64,000 nucleotides of DNA. Origin: DASZUK01 sp035547695. Its GTDB lineage: Bacteria; Actinomycetota; Acidimicrobiia; Acidimicrobiales; RAAP-2. Shown piece after piece: positions 1 through 7,911 of this stretch (positions are counted from its first letter, which is position 1; every line of letters begins with the position of its first letter). The stretch lies in the NCBI GenBank assembly GCA_035547695.1, contig DASZUK010000041.1:1-64000 (forward strand), in the 5' to 3' direction. The notes beneath the pieces were generated by a model that saw only the letters and a list, made by a program, of their open reading frames with translations, was not told the origin of the DNA and ran no database searches. The position numbers were made by a program, and so were the translations under genes.

Positions 1-1
1 G

Positions 2-463
2 GTGTTCTTCCTGCAGACGTTCTACGTCCCGTCCACATCGATGTACCCCACCTTGAAGCCCGGGGACCGGATCGTGGTGGAGAAGATCACAACGTCGGTC
101 CAGCCGGGCGACGTCATCGTGTTCAGCCGGCCGCCGGCCGAGCACTGCGGTGGCAATCCGGTTCCTGATCTCGTGAAGCGGGTCATCGCCCTCGGCGGGC
201 AGACGGTGCAGGCCCGCGACGACAAGGTGTACGTCACAGGCAAGGTGCTGCCCCAGCCCTGGCTGCCGGCGCCGACCGACAACAGCAACCCGACGACCGG
301 CAACTTCCCACCGGTCACGGTGCCCAAGGGGGACTACTTCGTGATGGGCGACAACCGGGCCAGGTCCTGCGACAGCCGGTACTGGGGGCCGGTGAAGGCG
401 TCCGAGGTGGTCGGCAAGGTGTTCATGGTCGTCTGGCCGCTGTCCGCGTTCCACTTCCTGTAG
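2..463 (+). CDS. lepB: Signal peptidase I, 5'-truncated by the window edge
   Basis: Membrane-bound serine/lysine protease that cleaves Sec and Tat signal peptides on the outer face of the membrane. The fragment carries SMYPTL with the nucleophile Ser at about residue 13, the general-base Lys in DLVKRV at about residue 59, and the C-terminal box GDNRARSCDSR with the conserved Asp/Arg/Ser. The usual N-terminal membrane helix is missing, so the GTG at the edge is probably internal and the gene begins outside the window. Between the Lys and the C-terminal box is a short beta insert, as in actinobacterial enzymes. Assignment is sure; only the start is unknown. Confidence 0.93.
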   Translation: MFFLQTFYVPSTSMYPTLKPGDRIVVEKITTSVQPGDVIVFSRPPAEHCGGNPVPDLVKRVIALGGQTVQARDDKVYVTGKVLPQPWLPAPTDNSNPTTGNFPPVTVPKGDYFVMGDNRARSCDSRYWGPVKASEVVGKVFMVVWPLSAFHFL

Positions 464-484
464 GCCCGCGGCCAAAGGCAGCCC

Positions 485-658
485 TCAGCGGTCAAAGGCG
501 TCCTTCACCTTCTCGGCGGCCTGCTTCAGGTTGCCGGCGGCCTGGTCGCCCTTGCCCTCGGCCTCCATGGAACGGTCGCCGGCGGCCCGGCCCACCTTCT
601 CCTCCACCTTGCCCGCGGCCTCCTGCGCCTTGTTCTTGGCCTTGTCCGCCATACCCAT
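485..658 (-). CDS. CsbD-family stress protein
   Basis: Small (57 aa), highly charged, Ala/Lys/Glu-rich helical protein of the CsbD family, which is general-stress induced in many bacteria and has no known catalytic role. Visible signatures are KNKAQEAAGKVEEKVG, an AEGKGDQAAGNLKQ repeat and KVKDAF at the end. The start is the ATG of MGMADK because a GGAGGT Shine-Dalgarno lies 7 nt before it; the second ATG two codons on is too far away. It is transcribed away from the DUF5996 gene. A TATGAC-like -10 lies upstream on the minus strand near 697-702. A much longer open frame through the same bases is antisense noise from the neighbouring genes. Confidence 0.9.
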   Translation of the reverse strand: MGMADKAKNKAQEAAGKVEEKVGRAAGDRSMEAEGKGDQAAGNLKQAAEKVKDAFDR

Positions 659-781
659 GGCTGCCACCTCCGATTGGTCGTCGTTGATGTCGTCATACCC
701 ACCGGGGCCGCCGCCGTACCGGCGCCGTGGTCGTAGCCTGTCGATGGGACGGGGCGACAGCGTCACGCGGGAGGCAGCGAC

Positions 782-1831
782 ATGCCGGACGAGGCCAGGA
801 CGGAGGCGGCTGGGGCGGAGGCCATGCCGGGGGGCGCCATGCCGGAGGGCGCCATGCCGGGGGGCGCCATGCCGGAGGGCGCCATGCCGGAGGGCGCCAT
901 GCCCAGGGAGGACGGCGGCCGGCGGCCACAGTACCGGTGGCCGGAGCTGACGTCGCCGGGGTGGCCGGGCACCCGGGACACCCTGCTGCTGTGGACCCAG
1001 GTGGTCGGCAAGGTCCGGCTGGCCCTGGAGCCGATGGTGAACCACTGGTGGCAGGTGCCGCTGTACGTGTCCGCCCGCGGCCTGACCACCGGGCTGATGC
1101 CGGCGGTGCCGGACGGGTTGGCGATGGAGCTCGACTTCGTGGACCAGGTCGTGGACGTGCGGACCACGGCCGGGACCAACCGGCAGGTGCCGCTGCAGCC
1201 ACAGTCGGTGGCGTCGTTCTATGCGGCCACCATGGCGGCGGTGGCCGAGGTGGGGGTGGCGGTGCGGGTGCGGCCGACGCCGGTGGAGCTGCCGGTGGCG
1301 GTGCCGTTCCCCGACGACACCACGCCGCGGGCCTACGACCCGGAGGCGGCCCGGCAATTCTGGTTGGCCCTGGTGCAGGCCCGGCGGGTGATGACGGCGT
1401 TCCGCAGCCGGTTCATCGGCAAGGCCAGCCCGGTGCACCTGTTCTGGGGGGCCATGGACCTGGCGGTGACCCGGTTCTCCGGCCGCACGGCCCCTCCGCA
1501 CCCCGGCGGGGTCCCGAACTGCCCGGACTGGGTGCAGCAACTGGCGTACAGCCACGAGGTCAGCAGTTGTGGGTTCTGGCCCGGCGGGGACGGCGAAGGG
1601 GGGTTCTACGCCTACGCCTACCCGCAGCCGGACGGGTTCGCGGACTGGCCGGTGCGGCCGGCGGCGGCGTATTACGACGCCGACCTGGGCGAGTTCGTGC
1701 TGCCGTACCAGGCGGTGCGGACCGCCGCCGACCCCGACGGCACCCTGATGGCGTTCCTGCAGTCCACCTACGAGGCGGCGGCGGAGCTGGCCGGCTGGGA
1801 CCGGGCGGCCCTGGAGGTGGCCGCGAGCTGA
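782..1831 (+). CDS. DUF5996 family protein with MPEGA tandem repeat at the N-terminus
   Basis: Uncharacterised cytosolic protein of the DUF5996 family. The family core starts near residue 50 with WPELTSPGWPGTRDTL, followed by LWTQVVGKVRLAL and NHWWQVPLYVSARGLTTG, which are the hallmark blocks. The first 40 residues are not family-like and hold five copies of a pentapeptide MPGGA/MPEGA encoded by a 15-bp tandem repeat. The start at 782 is supported by GGGAGG about 9 nt upstream, but every repeat unit begins with ATG, and MPRED at 899 would give a family-length protein. Function unknown; no metal or nucleotide motif stands out. Confidence 0.8.
   Translation: MPDEARTEAAGAEAMPGGAMPEGAMPGGAMPEGAMPEGAMPREDGGRRPQYRWPELTSPGWPGTRDTLLLWTQVVGKVRLALEPMVNHWWQVPLYVSARGLTTGLMPAVPDGLAMELDFVDQVVDVRTTAGTNRQVPLQPQSVASFYAATMAAVAEVGVAVRVRPTPVELPVAVPFPDDTTPRAYDPEAARQFWLALVQARRVMTAFRSRFIGKASPVHLFWGAMDLAVTRFSGRTAPPHPGGVPNCPDWVQQLAYSHEVSSCGFWPGGDGEGGFYAYAYPQPDGFADWPVRPAAAYYDADLGEFVLPYQAVRTAADPDGTLMAFLQSTYEAAAELAGWDRAALEVAAS
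824..898 (+). repeat. 15-bp in-frame tandem repeat (5 copies)
   Basis: Five copies of ATGCCGGRGGGCGCC, each encoding M-P-(G/E)-G-A, lie inside the DUF5996 gene. The unit is a multiple of three, so copy-number changes keep the frame. Confidence 0.9.
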
Positions 1832-1837
1832 CCGGGA

Positions 1838-1917
1838 GGATCGGCCGGGGGGATCGGCCGGGGGGGCATTCGGCCAGGGATAGCCAGGGGATCGGCCGGG
1901 CGGGGATCGGCCGGGGG
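1838..1917 (+). repeat. Degenerate GGATCGGCCGGGG tandem repeat, intergenic
   Basis: About six imperfect copies of a 11-16 bp GATCGGCCGGGG-like unit begin a few bases after the DUF5996 stop codon and fill most of the gap before the SGNH gene. No hairpin with a T-tract is evident. Confidence 0.75.
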
Positions 1918-2017
1918 TGGGGTACTGGTCAACGGGGAGCCATTTCCGGTAGACACGGCCCCTGGAAGCAGGACCGGCGGGCCGGCGGTGGGCGCCGGCC
2001 GCGGCGAGGAGGACGGG

Positions 2018-3880
2018 ATGGGTCGGATGCGGAAGTGGGCGACCTCGGTGGGGTCGGCCGCGGTGGTGGCGGCGATGGCCGGGGCCGGGGTGGCCGGCGG
2101 GGCGGTGACCGGTGGCGGGGTGGCCGGGGCGGTGACCGCGCCGGTGGCGACCGACCTGCACTCGATGGTGCAGATGGGCGACTCCATCGCGTCGGGGGAG
2201 GGCACCCTGTACGGGTACACCTACACAGCGAGCCAGCAGATCTGGACCGGCGGGGTGACAAGCCCGGTGTGGACAGGGCAGTACCAGACATGCCACGACT
2301 CCCACTACGCCTACGGGCAGGTGGTGGCCACGTTCGAGGGCGCCACATTCACCCAGTTCGCCTGCTCCGGGGCCACCTTCAGCAACGGGATCACGGCGCC
2401 GCAGGTGGAGTCCACAAGGACGTTCCGTCCGGCGCAGTTCGGGACATGGACGACACAGACGGACCTGAACGCCACATACGACAAGGCGGACCCGGACCTG
2501 GTGACGGTGACGCTCGGCGCGGACGACGTGCAGTTCGTGAAGATCGTGGAGGGCTGCGTGGAGAACGCGGCGTTCAACACACCGCCGACCGAGTGCATCC
2601 CGTCCAACCCGGGCCCGACAGTCCAGCAGTACTACTTCGACGAGATCACAACCCTGAAGGCCAACCTGGCGTCGCTGGCGGAGTGGATCGAGGCCCGGGG
2701 GCAGGCCGACGGCAAGGTGCCGAAGGTGGTGTTCGCCACCTACGCCGACCCGCTGCCGGCCAACGGGACAACCTGCCCGGACACCCTGGACCTGAAGGGG
2801 CCGCAGTTGGACTACATGAACACCCTGCTGCTGCAGTTGGACCAGTTGGAGGTGCAGACCATCCAGGGGCTCGGCAACGCGAACCTCGCGACGGTCACAA
2901 ACTACGACGCCTTCGCCGGGCACACCTGGTGCACCGCCGACCCGTGGGCGTACGGGCTGTCGGTGCTGACCAAGGACAACTTCGACTCGAAGGCCCCGTT
3001 CCATCCCACCCCGACCGGGCAGGCGGTGCTGGCCAGCCGGGTGGAGCCGGTGGTGGGGCAGCTATTCCGGCCGGCCACAACCACAACACAGCCGCTGAAG
3101 CCGCTGCACCCGGCCCAGCCGCTCGGGTACGTGCTGGCGTCGGCCAACGGCGGCGCCTTCGCCTACGGCGGGGTGCCGTTCGCCGGGTCGGTACCGGGGG
3201 CGGGGGTGAACGTGTCCAACGTGGTCGGGGTCAGCCCCATCCCGCACAGCACCGGGTACCGGATGGTGGGATCGGACGGCGGGGTGTACGCGTTCGGCGG
3301 GGCCCTGTTCGAGGGGTCGCTGCCGGGCATCGGGATCCACGTGGACGACGTCGTCGGCATGGCCGGCAGCCCGGACGGCAACGGGTACTGGCTGGTGGAC
3401 AAGACCGGCGGGGTGTACACGTTCGGAGCCTCCCCGTTCTACGGCTCGCTGCCCGGCCTGGGGATCCACGTCGACAACGTGGTCGGCATGGTGAGCACCG
3501 CGGACGCCAAGGGGTACTGGCTGGTGGGATCGGACGGCGGGGTGTACGCGTTCGGTGACGCCCGGTTCTCCGGGTCCGCCGCCGGGCTGGTCCACCGGCC
3601 GATCACCGGCATCGCCCGCACCGACGACGGCCGCGGGTACTGGCTGGTGGGGTCGGACGGCGGGGTGTTCGCCTTCGGGGACGCCCCGTTCGCCGGGTCG
3701 CTGCCGGCGTCGGGGGTGGCGGTGCACGACATCCGCGGGATCAGCCGCACCCCGGGCGGCAACGGGTACTGGTTGGTCGGCGCCGACGGCGGGGTGTTCG
3801 CCTTCGGGGACGCCCCGTTCCAGGGATCGGCCGTCGGGGTCACCGGGGGGCGGCCGGTGGTCGGGATCGCCGGGATGTAG
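2018..3880 (+). CDS. Secreted SGNH/GDSL hydrolase with C-terminal GYWLV beta-repeats
   Basis: Predicted exported esterase/lipase-like protein of 620 aa. An Ala/Gly-rich signal segment (residues 5-45) leads to the SGNH block I, MGDSIASGEG, with the nucleophile Ser at about 56. Block III appears as LGADDV (normally GxND), and the C-terminal Asp/His block as APFHPTPTG with His at about 329. From about residue 368 to the end are six roughly 45-residue repeats of the form GYWLVGSDGGVFAFGDAPF-GS, a beta-rich surface module frequent in Acidimicrobiia exoproteins. The ATG at 2018 is chosen because GAGGAGG lies 6 nt upstream; a GTG at 1988 would put charged residues before the signal. The substrate is unknown; a cell-wall or polysaccharide ester is plausible. 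Confidence 0.85.
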   Translation: MGRMRKWATSVGSAAVVAAMAGAGVAGGAVTGGGVAGAVTAPVATDLHSMVQMGDSIASGEGTLYGYTYTASQQIWTGGVTSPVWTGQYQTCHDSHYAYGQVVATFEGATFTQFACSGATFSNGITAPQVESTRTFRPAQFGTWTTQTDLNATYDKADPDLVTVTLGADDVQFVKIVEGCVENAAFNTPPTECIPSNPGPTVQQYYFDEITTLKANLASLAEWIEARGQADGKVPKVVFATYADPLPANGTTCPDTLDLKGPQLDYMNTLLLQLDQLEVQTIQGLGNANLATVTNYDAFAGHTWCTADPWAYGLSVLTKDNFDSKAPFHPTPTGQAVLASRVEPVVGQLFRPATTTTQPLKPLHPAQPLGYVLASANGGAFAYGGVPFAGSVPGAGVNVSNVVGVSPIPHSTGYRMVGSDGGVYAFGGALFEGSLPGIGIHVDDVVGMAGSPDGNGYWLVDKTGGVYTFGASPFYGSLPGLGIHVDNVVGMVSTADAKGYWLVGSDGGVYAFGDARFSGSAAGLVHRPITGIARTDDGRGYWLVGSDGGVFAFGDAPFAGSLPASGVAVHDIRGISRTPGGNGYWLVGADGGVFAFGDAPFQGSAVGVTGGRPVVGIAGM

Positions 3881-3882
3881 CC

Positions 3883-4386
3883 ATGTGGGAGACCCCGGAG
3901 GAGCTGGCCGGGCTGCAGCGGCTGCTGGACGCCAGCGCGGCGGCGGCCGGCGAGCATCTCCGGGGGATCATCACCGAGGACCGCCGCATCGACGCCGCCG
4001 ACCTATGCCGGCGGCTGACCGGGATGCGGCTGCTGGTGGTGGCCACCGTCACCGCCGACGGGCGGCCGCTGGCCGGCCCGGTGGACGGCTACCTGCTGCA
4101 CGGCGGCTGGCAGTTCAGCTCCGGGCGACGGTCGGTGCGGATGCGGCACCTGCGTGCCCGGCCGGCGGTGACGGCCACCCACCTGCCCGGGGAGGAGCTG
4201 GCGGTGACGGTGCACGGCCGGGCGGAGCTGTTCGACCTGATGGACCCCGAAGGGGACGACCTCCGGCGGGCCATGTTGGACCACTACCTGCCGAAGCAGG
4301 GGCCGGCCTTCGAGGAGTGGCTGCGCCGGGAGAACCCGGTGGGGGCCAGGATCGTGGCCGACCGGATGTTCACCTTCGGGCTCTGA
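3883..4386 (+). CDS. Pyridoxamine 5'-phosphate oxidase-like flavin-binding protein
   Basis: 167-aa split-beta-barrel protein of the PNPOx-like/FDOR superfamily, which binds FMN or F420 and reduces small molecules. The core runs RLLVVATVTADGRPLAGPV, then FSSGRRSVRMRHLRARPAV, where strand-turn-strand Arg residues usually contact the flavin phosphate, then LAVTVHGRAEL. It starts 2 bp after the SGNH gene stop, so the two are probably cotranscribed, though no functional link is clear. The ATG of MWETPEEL is the only good start. Substrate unknown. Confidence 0.78.
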   Translation: MWETPEELAGLQRLLDASAAAAGEHLRGIITEDRRIDAADLCRRLTGMRLLVVATVTADGRPLAGPVDGYLLHGGWQFSSGRRSVRMRHLRARPAVTATHLPGEELAVTVHGRAELFDLMDPEGDDLRRAMLDHYLPKQGPAFEEWLRRENPVGARIVADRMFTFGL

Positions 4387-4413
4387 CTGCCGCCTCCGAG
4401 AGGGCCGGCGGCG

Positions 4414-4463
4414 GACCGGATCGGCGCCCGATCAACCAGACCGGATCGGCGCCCGACCAGCCG
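4414..4463 (+). repeat. 25-bp direct repeat (2 copies), intergenic
   Basis: Two 25-bp copies beginning GACCGGATCGGCGCCCGA stand back to back just after the PPOX-like gene stop, between two convergent genes. The copies differ at only a few bases near the end. Confidence 0.8.
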
Positions 4464-4469
4464 GGGAGG

Positions 4470-4787
4470 TCAGTCCCAGCTAAAGAACCGGCCGCCCCTG
4501 GCCCGCTGCAGCAGGCCGGCCTTGGGGTCCCGAAGGGCGGCGGCCGCGTTGGCGGCCAGCCAGTCGACCAGTTGGGCGGCGTCGGCCACCACCACGTCCT
4601 GGTCGGTGCTCTCCAGGTAGATGCGGACGGCGCCGGAGTCGACGGCCACGGACAGCTCGACGGCGCCGCCGTCGGTGTAGCACCACACCGGCGGGGCCCC
4701 GGGGGTGGCGGTGGCCTGGAAGGTCCAGCCGGGGCGGCCCCGCAGGGCCTTGGCCACCTGCTTCCACAGCCGGTCGTCGCCCGCCAC
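4470..4787 (-). CDS. Hypothetical protein (105 aa)
   Basis: Not recognised. The predicted product is a small soluble alpha/beta protein: an N-terminal WKQVAKALRGRPGW helix, strands around VWCYTDGGAVELSVAVDSG and VRIYLES, then a helix VADAAQLVDWLAANAAAAL. Codon use has the strong third-position G/C bias of neighbouring genes and the residue mix is protein-like, so it is probably real. Start is a GTG without a clear ribosome site. It converges on the PPOX-like gene and lies 66 bp after the TetR gene on the same strand. The pattern loosely resembles immunity/SMI-type small proteins but nothing decisive is seen. Confidence 0.6.
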   Translation of the reverse strand: MAGDDRLWKQVAKALRGRPGWTFQATATPGAPPVWCYTDGGAVELSVAVDSGAVRIYLESTDQDVVVADAAQLVDWLAANAAAALRDPKAGLLQRARGGRFFSWD

Positions 4788-4853
4788 CGGGCCACGGTAG
4801 CCCGGCGGCGGACCGGGAGGCCGCCCGACGGCGCGGCGGCCACAGGGCGGCGG

Positions 4854-5420
4854 TCACGGCGCGGCGGTGACGGCGCGGAGGTCCTGCAGGGACTGGTCCA
4901 TCAGCCGCCGGAACGCGGCGGGGTCGTCCTGCTGCACCCAGCGGGCGAAGGCGACGTGGAACACGGTCACGGCGGCCTGGGCGGCGAGGACGGCGGCGTC
5001 GACGGAGACGCCGCGGTCGACCAGGGCTCCTTCGAGGGAGCCGGCGAGGTTCTGGAGCTTGATGAGCTCGCGTTCGCGCAGTTCGGGGTTGGCCTCGATG
5101 ATGGCGGCCCGGACCCCGGCGAACTGGTGCCGTTCCGCGAACAGGTCGGCGACCGGGCCGAACCCGGCCGTCGCCACGGCGAGCGGCGTGGCGTCCGGTG
5201 GGGCGGCCGCGGCGGCGTCGAGCCAGATGCGCTGGAGCTCCTGGGACCCGCCGAACAACACCTCACGCTTGTCGGAGAAGTAGCGGAAGAACGTCCGCTT
5301 GGTCAGCCCGGCGCGCGCCGCGATCTGGGCGACGGTCGTGTCCTCGTAGCCCTGCTCGGCGAACAGGGCCATGGCGGCCTTGACGAGGCGGCCCATGGCA
5401 TCTGGCTCCCAACGCGACAT
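4854..5420 (-). CDS. TetR/AcrR family transcriptional regulator
   Basis: 188-aa one-component repressor. The N-terminal helix-turn-helix is clear: AMALFAEQGYEDTTVAQIAA, then RAGLTKRTFFRYFSDKREVL (residues about 15-57), where TKRTFFRYF is the recognition helix. The C-terminal ligand domain (residues 60-188) is all-helical and Ala-rich. It is divergent from an NAD-dependent epimerase, and the 87-bp gap holds two near-identical 21-bp inverted repeats, one across the likely tetR promoter and one before the epimerase. It therefore very probably represses both itself and the epimerase. The ligand is unknown, perhaps the epimerase's substrate. Confidence 0.9.
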   Translation of the reverse strand: MSRWEPDAMGRLVKAAMALFAEQGYEDTTVAQIAARAGLTKRTFFRYFSDKREVLFGGSQELQRIWLDAAAAAPPDATPLAVATAGFGPVADLFAERHQFAGVRAAIIEANPELRERELIKLQNLAGSLEGALVDRGVSVDAAVLAAQAAVTVFHVAFARWVQQDDPAAFRRLMDQSLQDLRAVTAAP

Positions 5421-5437
5421 GCGCCGTCAAGCGTAGA

Positions 5438-5458
5438 TGATGACACCAAGCGTCATCA
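5438..5458. promoter_or_regulatory. TetR operator 1 (inverted repeat)
   Basis: Near-perfect palindrome with half-sites TGATGACAC and GCGTCATCA around a CAA centre. It lies 18 bp upstream of the tetR start. A TACGCT -10-like hexamer for tetR is at 5430-5435, so binding here would block autotranscription. Confidence 0.75.
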
Positions 5459-5467
5459 CTGGTAGGG

Positions 5468-5488
5468 TGACGACACCAAGTGTCATCT
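5468..5488. promoter_or_regulatory. TetR operator 2 (inverted repeat)
   Basis: Second copy of the same element (TGACGACAC / GTGTCATCT half-sites). It is exactly 30 bp, about three DNA turns, from operator 1 and 19 bp before the epimerase GTG. Same-face spacing suggests cooperative binding of two repressor dimers. Confidence 0.75.
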
Positions 5489-5507
5489 ACCTGATGGGAG
5501 GGTTCCC

Positions 5508-6413
5508 GTGCGCGTGTTCGTCACCGGTGCCTCAGGGCACATCGCCTCCGCCGTCATCCCGGAGCTTCTCGGCCACGGCCACCAGGTCGTCGGGCTGGCC
5601 CGCTCCGACGCCTCCGCCGACGTGGTGGCCGCGCTCGGCGCCGAGGTTCGCCGTGGCGACCTCGACGACGTCGACGGCCTCGCCCGGGCGGTGTCCGATG
5701 CCGACGGCGTCATTCACCTGGCGTTCAAGCACGAGGCGATGCGCACCGGCGACTTCATGGCGGCGGTGGGCTCGGACCTGTCGGCGACCCGGGCCATGGG
5801 CGAGGCCCTGGCCGGCACCGGCAAGCCGTTCGTGACCACCGGGGGCACCCTGATGCTGGCGATGGCCGGCATCACCGGCCGGCCGGGCACCGAGGACGAC
5901 CAGTCGGAGGGCGGCCCCCGGGTCGACGCGGCGAACTACACGGTGTCGCTGGCCCGACGCGGCGTCCGGTCCTCGGTGGTCCGGCTGGCGCCGTTGGTCC
6001 ACAGCGACCTGGACCGTCACGGCTTCACCACCGCCCTGATCGGGTTCGCCCGGGAGCACGGCGCCGCCGCGTACATCGCCGACGGCGCCAACCGTTGGCC
6101 GGCGGCCAACTCCCACGACATCGGTGTGCTGTACCGGCTGGCGGTCGAGAAGGCACCGGCCGGTTCGACCTTCCACGGCGTCGGCGACCTGGGGATCCCG
6201 TTCAAGGTGATCGCCGAGACCATCGCGGGCAGGCTCGGCGTGGCCACCAGGAGCGTCACGGCGGACGAGGCGCCACACCACCTCGGGTTCCTGGCCGGGT
6301 TCGCCGGCCTGGACAACCCGGTCTCGAACGACAAGACCCGGCGGGTGCTGGGTTGGGAGCCCGTCCACCCCGGGTGGGTCGAGGACGTCCGGACCGGGCA
6401 CTACGTGGCCTGA
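5508..6413 (+). CDS. NAD(P)-dependent epimerase/dehydratase (atypical SDR)
   Basis: 301-aa extended-SDR-like protein. The N-terminal Rossmann motif is VTGASGHIASAV (TGxxGxxA/G type), followed by GLARSDASAD, where Ser/Arg after strand 2 suggests NADP, and by RRGDLDD and VIHLAF, the usual strand-3/strand-4 landmarks. A canonical YxxxK active site is not obvious; the family of NAD(P)-binding SDR5 proteins often lacks it. The GTG start has GGGAGG 5 nt upstream. It is divergent from a TetR gene and preceded by that repressor's operator, so expression is likely ligand-induced. A role in detoxifying or isomerising a small carbonyl compound is inferred only from the class. Confidence 0.85.
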   Translation: MRVFVTGASGHIASAVIPELLGHGHQVVGLARSDASADVVAALGAEVRRGDLDDVDGLARAVSDADGVIHLAFKHEAMRTGDFMAAVGSDLSATRAMGEALAGTGKPFVTTGGTLMLAMAGITGRPGTEDDQSEGGPRVDAANYTVSLARRGVRSSVVRLAPLVHSDLDRHGFTTALIGFAREHGAAAYIADGANRWPAANSHDIGVLYRLAVEKAPAGSTFHGVGDLGIPFKVIAETIAGRLGVATRSVTADEAPHHLGFLAGFAGLDNPVSNDKTRRVLGWEPVHPGWVEDVRTGHYVA

Positions 6414-6417
6414 GGGT

Positions 6418-6443
6418 CCGTCGCCGTCGCCGTCGCCGTTGCC
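6418..6443 (+). repeat. Short 6-bp tandem repeat after the epimerase gene
   Basis: Four copies of CCGTCG/CCGTTG follow the epimerase stop within 5 bp. Simple-sequence tract; no coding role seen. Confidence 0.7.
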
Positions 6444-6473
6444 GGCGACCAGACCGTCGTCCTCACCCGCTGT

Positions 6474-6488
6474 CGGTCGATCCGACCG
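6474..6488. terminator. Possible small hairpin between convergent genes
   Basis: CGGTCG / CGACCG pair with an ATC loop between the convergent epimerase and amidohydrolase genes. There is no T-tract, so the call is weak. Confidence 0.3.
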
Positions 6489-6506
6489 CCGGAGGGACCG
6501 AGGAGG

Positions 6507-7703
6507 TCAGGAGACCAATTCGAGGGCGTTCTCCCGCATGATCCGGCGGACCGACCGGTCGTCGAGGGAGCCCAGGCAGTCCAGGTACTCGGCCGGGAAG
6601 TGGTTGCCCTCGGGGTGCGGCCAGTCCGACCCCATGAGGACCCGGTCGGCGCCGATGAGGTTGGCCAGCCCGACCACGTCCTCCTCGGGGAACGGCGAGA
6701 TCCAGACGTGGCGCTTCATCACCTCGGAGGGTCGCTCGGTCATGCGGTGGCCGAAGGCCTCGACCCTGCGGGTGAGGAGGCCGCCGGCGTGGTCCAGGCT
6801 GTGCAACAGGTACGGCACCCAGGTGCACCCCATCTCGACAACGGCCACCCGGATGTCCGGGAAGCGCTGGAACAGGCAACCCAGGACGAGGGAGGTGAGG
6901 GTGTCCATGGCCGGCCGCTCCCCGGGGAAGAGGGCCTGCCGCAGGTTGGCCATGTAGGCCCGGTCGGCGGCGGCCGGACGGGACCAGGCGTCCTCGAACA
7001 TGGCGTCGTAGGGGGAGGCGCCGCCGATGGCGTGGAAGCCCACGGTGATCCTGGCCTCGTTGACCCGGGCCCAGAACGGATCGAAGTGCGTGTCGGCCGG
7101 AGACCGGCCGTACCACGGGCCGGGCCGGAGGCAGATCACCCTGGCCCCGCGACCCAGGACGAGCTCCAGCTCGTCGCAGGCCTTGTCGACGTCCAGCATC
7201 GGGATGACCGGCGGGGCGTAGATGCGGCCGTCGTAGTCGAACCCCCACTGGTCGTCGAGCCACCGGTTGAAGGACCGGAAGACCCGGTACATCATGTCGG
7301 CGTCGTCGTACATGAGGTGCTCCACGCACTGCCCGAGGGTAGGGAACATGATGATGCTCTCCACGCCCTGGTCGTCCATGCGCAGCAGCCGGAGGTCCCT
7401 GTTGCGGTACTCCTCGTTGAGCGGCACCAGCTCGCCGTAGGTCTCCGAGGTCAGCTTGCCGCCGACCTCCAGGTGCTTCAGGGTGTCGTGGAAGGCCCCC
7501 GGCCTGGCGATGGGGTTGAAGGTCGGGTTGGGGACACCGGTGGACATCCGGTTGCCGAACATGACGTGCCGGCGCTTGCCGTCCTGGACCCACCGGACGT
7601 GGCGGCGGACCTTGTCGTCACCGAACCGAGTGAAGGTGTCCTCCACCTCGTAGTAGTGGTTGTCGGCGTCGAAGATCTTGTAGTCCAGTGCTGCCCAGGC
7701 CAC
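6507..7703 (-). CDS. Amidohydrolase-2 family (PF04909-like) TIM-barrel hydrolase
   Basis: 398-aa predicted metal-dependent hydrolase or decarboxylase of the ACMSD-like family, one of six in the window. It opens with FDADNHYYEVEDTF, the position where classical members have the HxH metal pair; here the first ligand is Asp. The C-terminal box VLMGSDWPHPEG carries the conserved metal/catalytic Asp. The GTG at 7703 is preferred because GAGGGGGAAACG sits just before it; an ATG 51 bp upstream has no ribosome site, and the bases between hold a duplicated GTTGAGGGGGAA stretch. Reaction unknown; relatives act on carboxylated rings or lactone-like substrates. It stands alone, converging on the epimerase. 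Confidence 0.85.
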   Translation of the reverse strand: MAWAALDYKIFDADNHYYEVEDTFTRFGDDKVRRHVRWVQDGKRRHVMFGNRMSTGVPNPTFNPIARPGAFHDTLKHLEVGGKLTSETYGELVPLNEEYRNRDLRLLRMDDQGVESIIMFPTLGQCVEHLMYDDADMMYRVFRSFNRWLDDQWGFDYDGRIYAPPVIPMLDVDKACDELELVLGRGARVICLRPGPWYGRSPADTHFDPFWARVNEARITVGFHAIGGASPYDAMFEDAWSRPAAADRAYMANLRQALFPGERPAMDTLTSLVLGCLFQRFPDIRVAVVEMGCTWVPYLLHSLDHAGGLLTRRVEAFGHRMTERPSEVMKRHVWISPFPEEDVVGLANLIGADRVLMGSDWPHPEGNHFPAEYLDCLGSLDDRSVRRIMRENALELVS

Positions 7704-7832
7704 CGTTTCCCCCTCAACTTCCCCCTCAACCTTCACGACCTGCATCCCCGCCATGAAGGGTATCCCACAACCAAACGGTCGGTCGCTTGCGACGCCCGAC
7801 CAGCGGCGTTCCCCGGTACCGATGCCCGGCGC

Positions 7833-7886
7833 ACCCGGCCGCCACGCCCGAGCCGCCACACCCGGCCACCACGCCCGAGCCACCGC
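7833..7886 (+). repeat. 27-bp direct repeat (2 copies), intergenic
   Basis: Two copies of a 27-bp unit starting ACCCGGCCRCCACGCCCGAG lie between the divergent amidohydrolase and SPOR-like genes. The copies differ at about four bases. Confidence 0.75.
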
Positions 7887-7911
7887 ACCCGATCGCCGTA
7901 TCTTGGGCGAC

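Noticed and set aside
485..3004. 839-aa open frame on the minus strand
   Set aside because: Only its last 57 residues (CsbD) look like a protein; the rest is antisense to the DUF5996 and SGNH genes and is Arg/His/Pro-rich, as expected of a shadow frame in G+C-rich DNA.
727..3558. 943-aa open frame on the plus strand
   Set aside because: Overlaps the DUF5996 and SGNH genes in another frame; Gly/Arg-rich with no domain.
7704..7754. Upstream ATG as start of the 6507 amidohydrolase
   Set aside because: No ribosome site before it, while the GTG at 7703 has a strong GAGGGGG; the extra residues are a low-complexity KVEGEVEGE stretch from a duplicated DNA motif.
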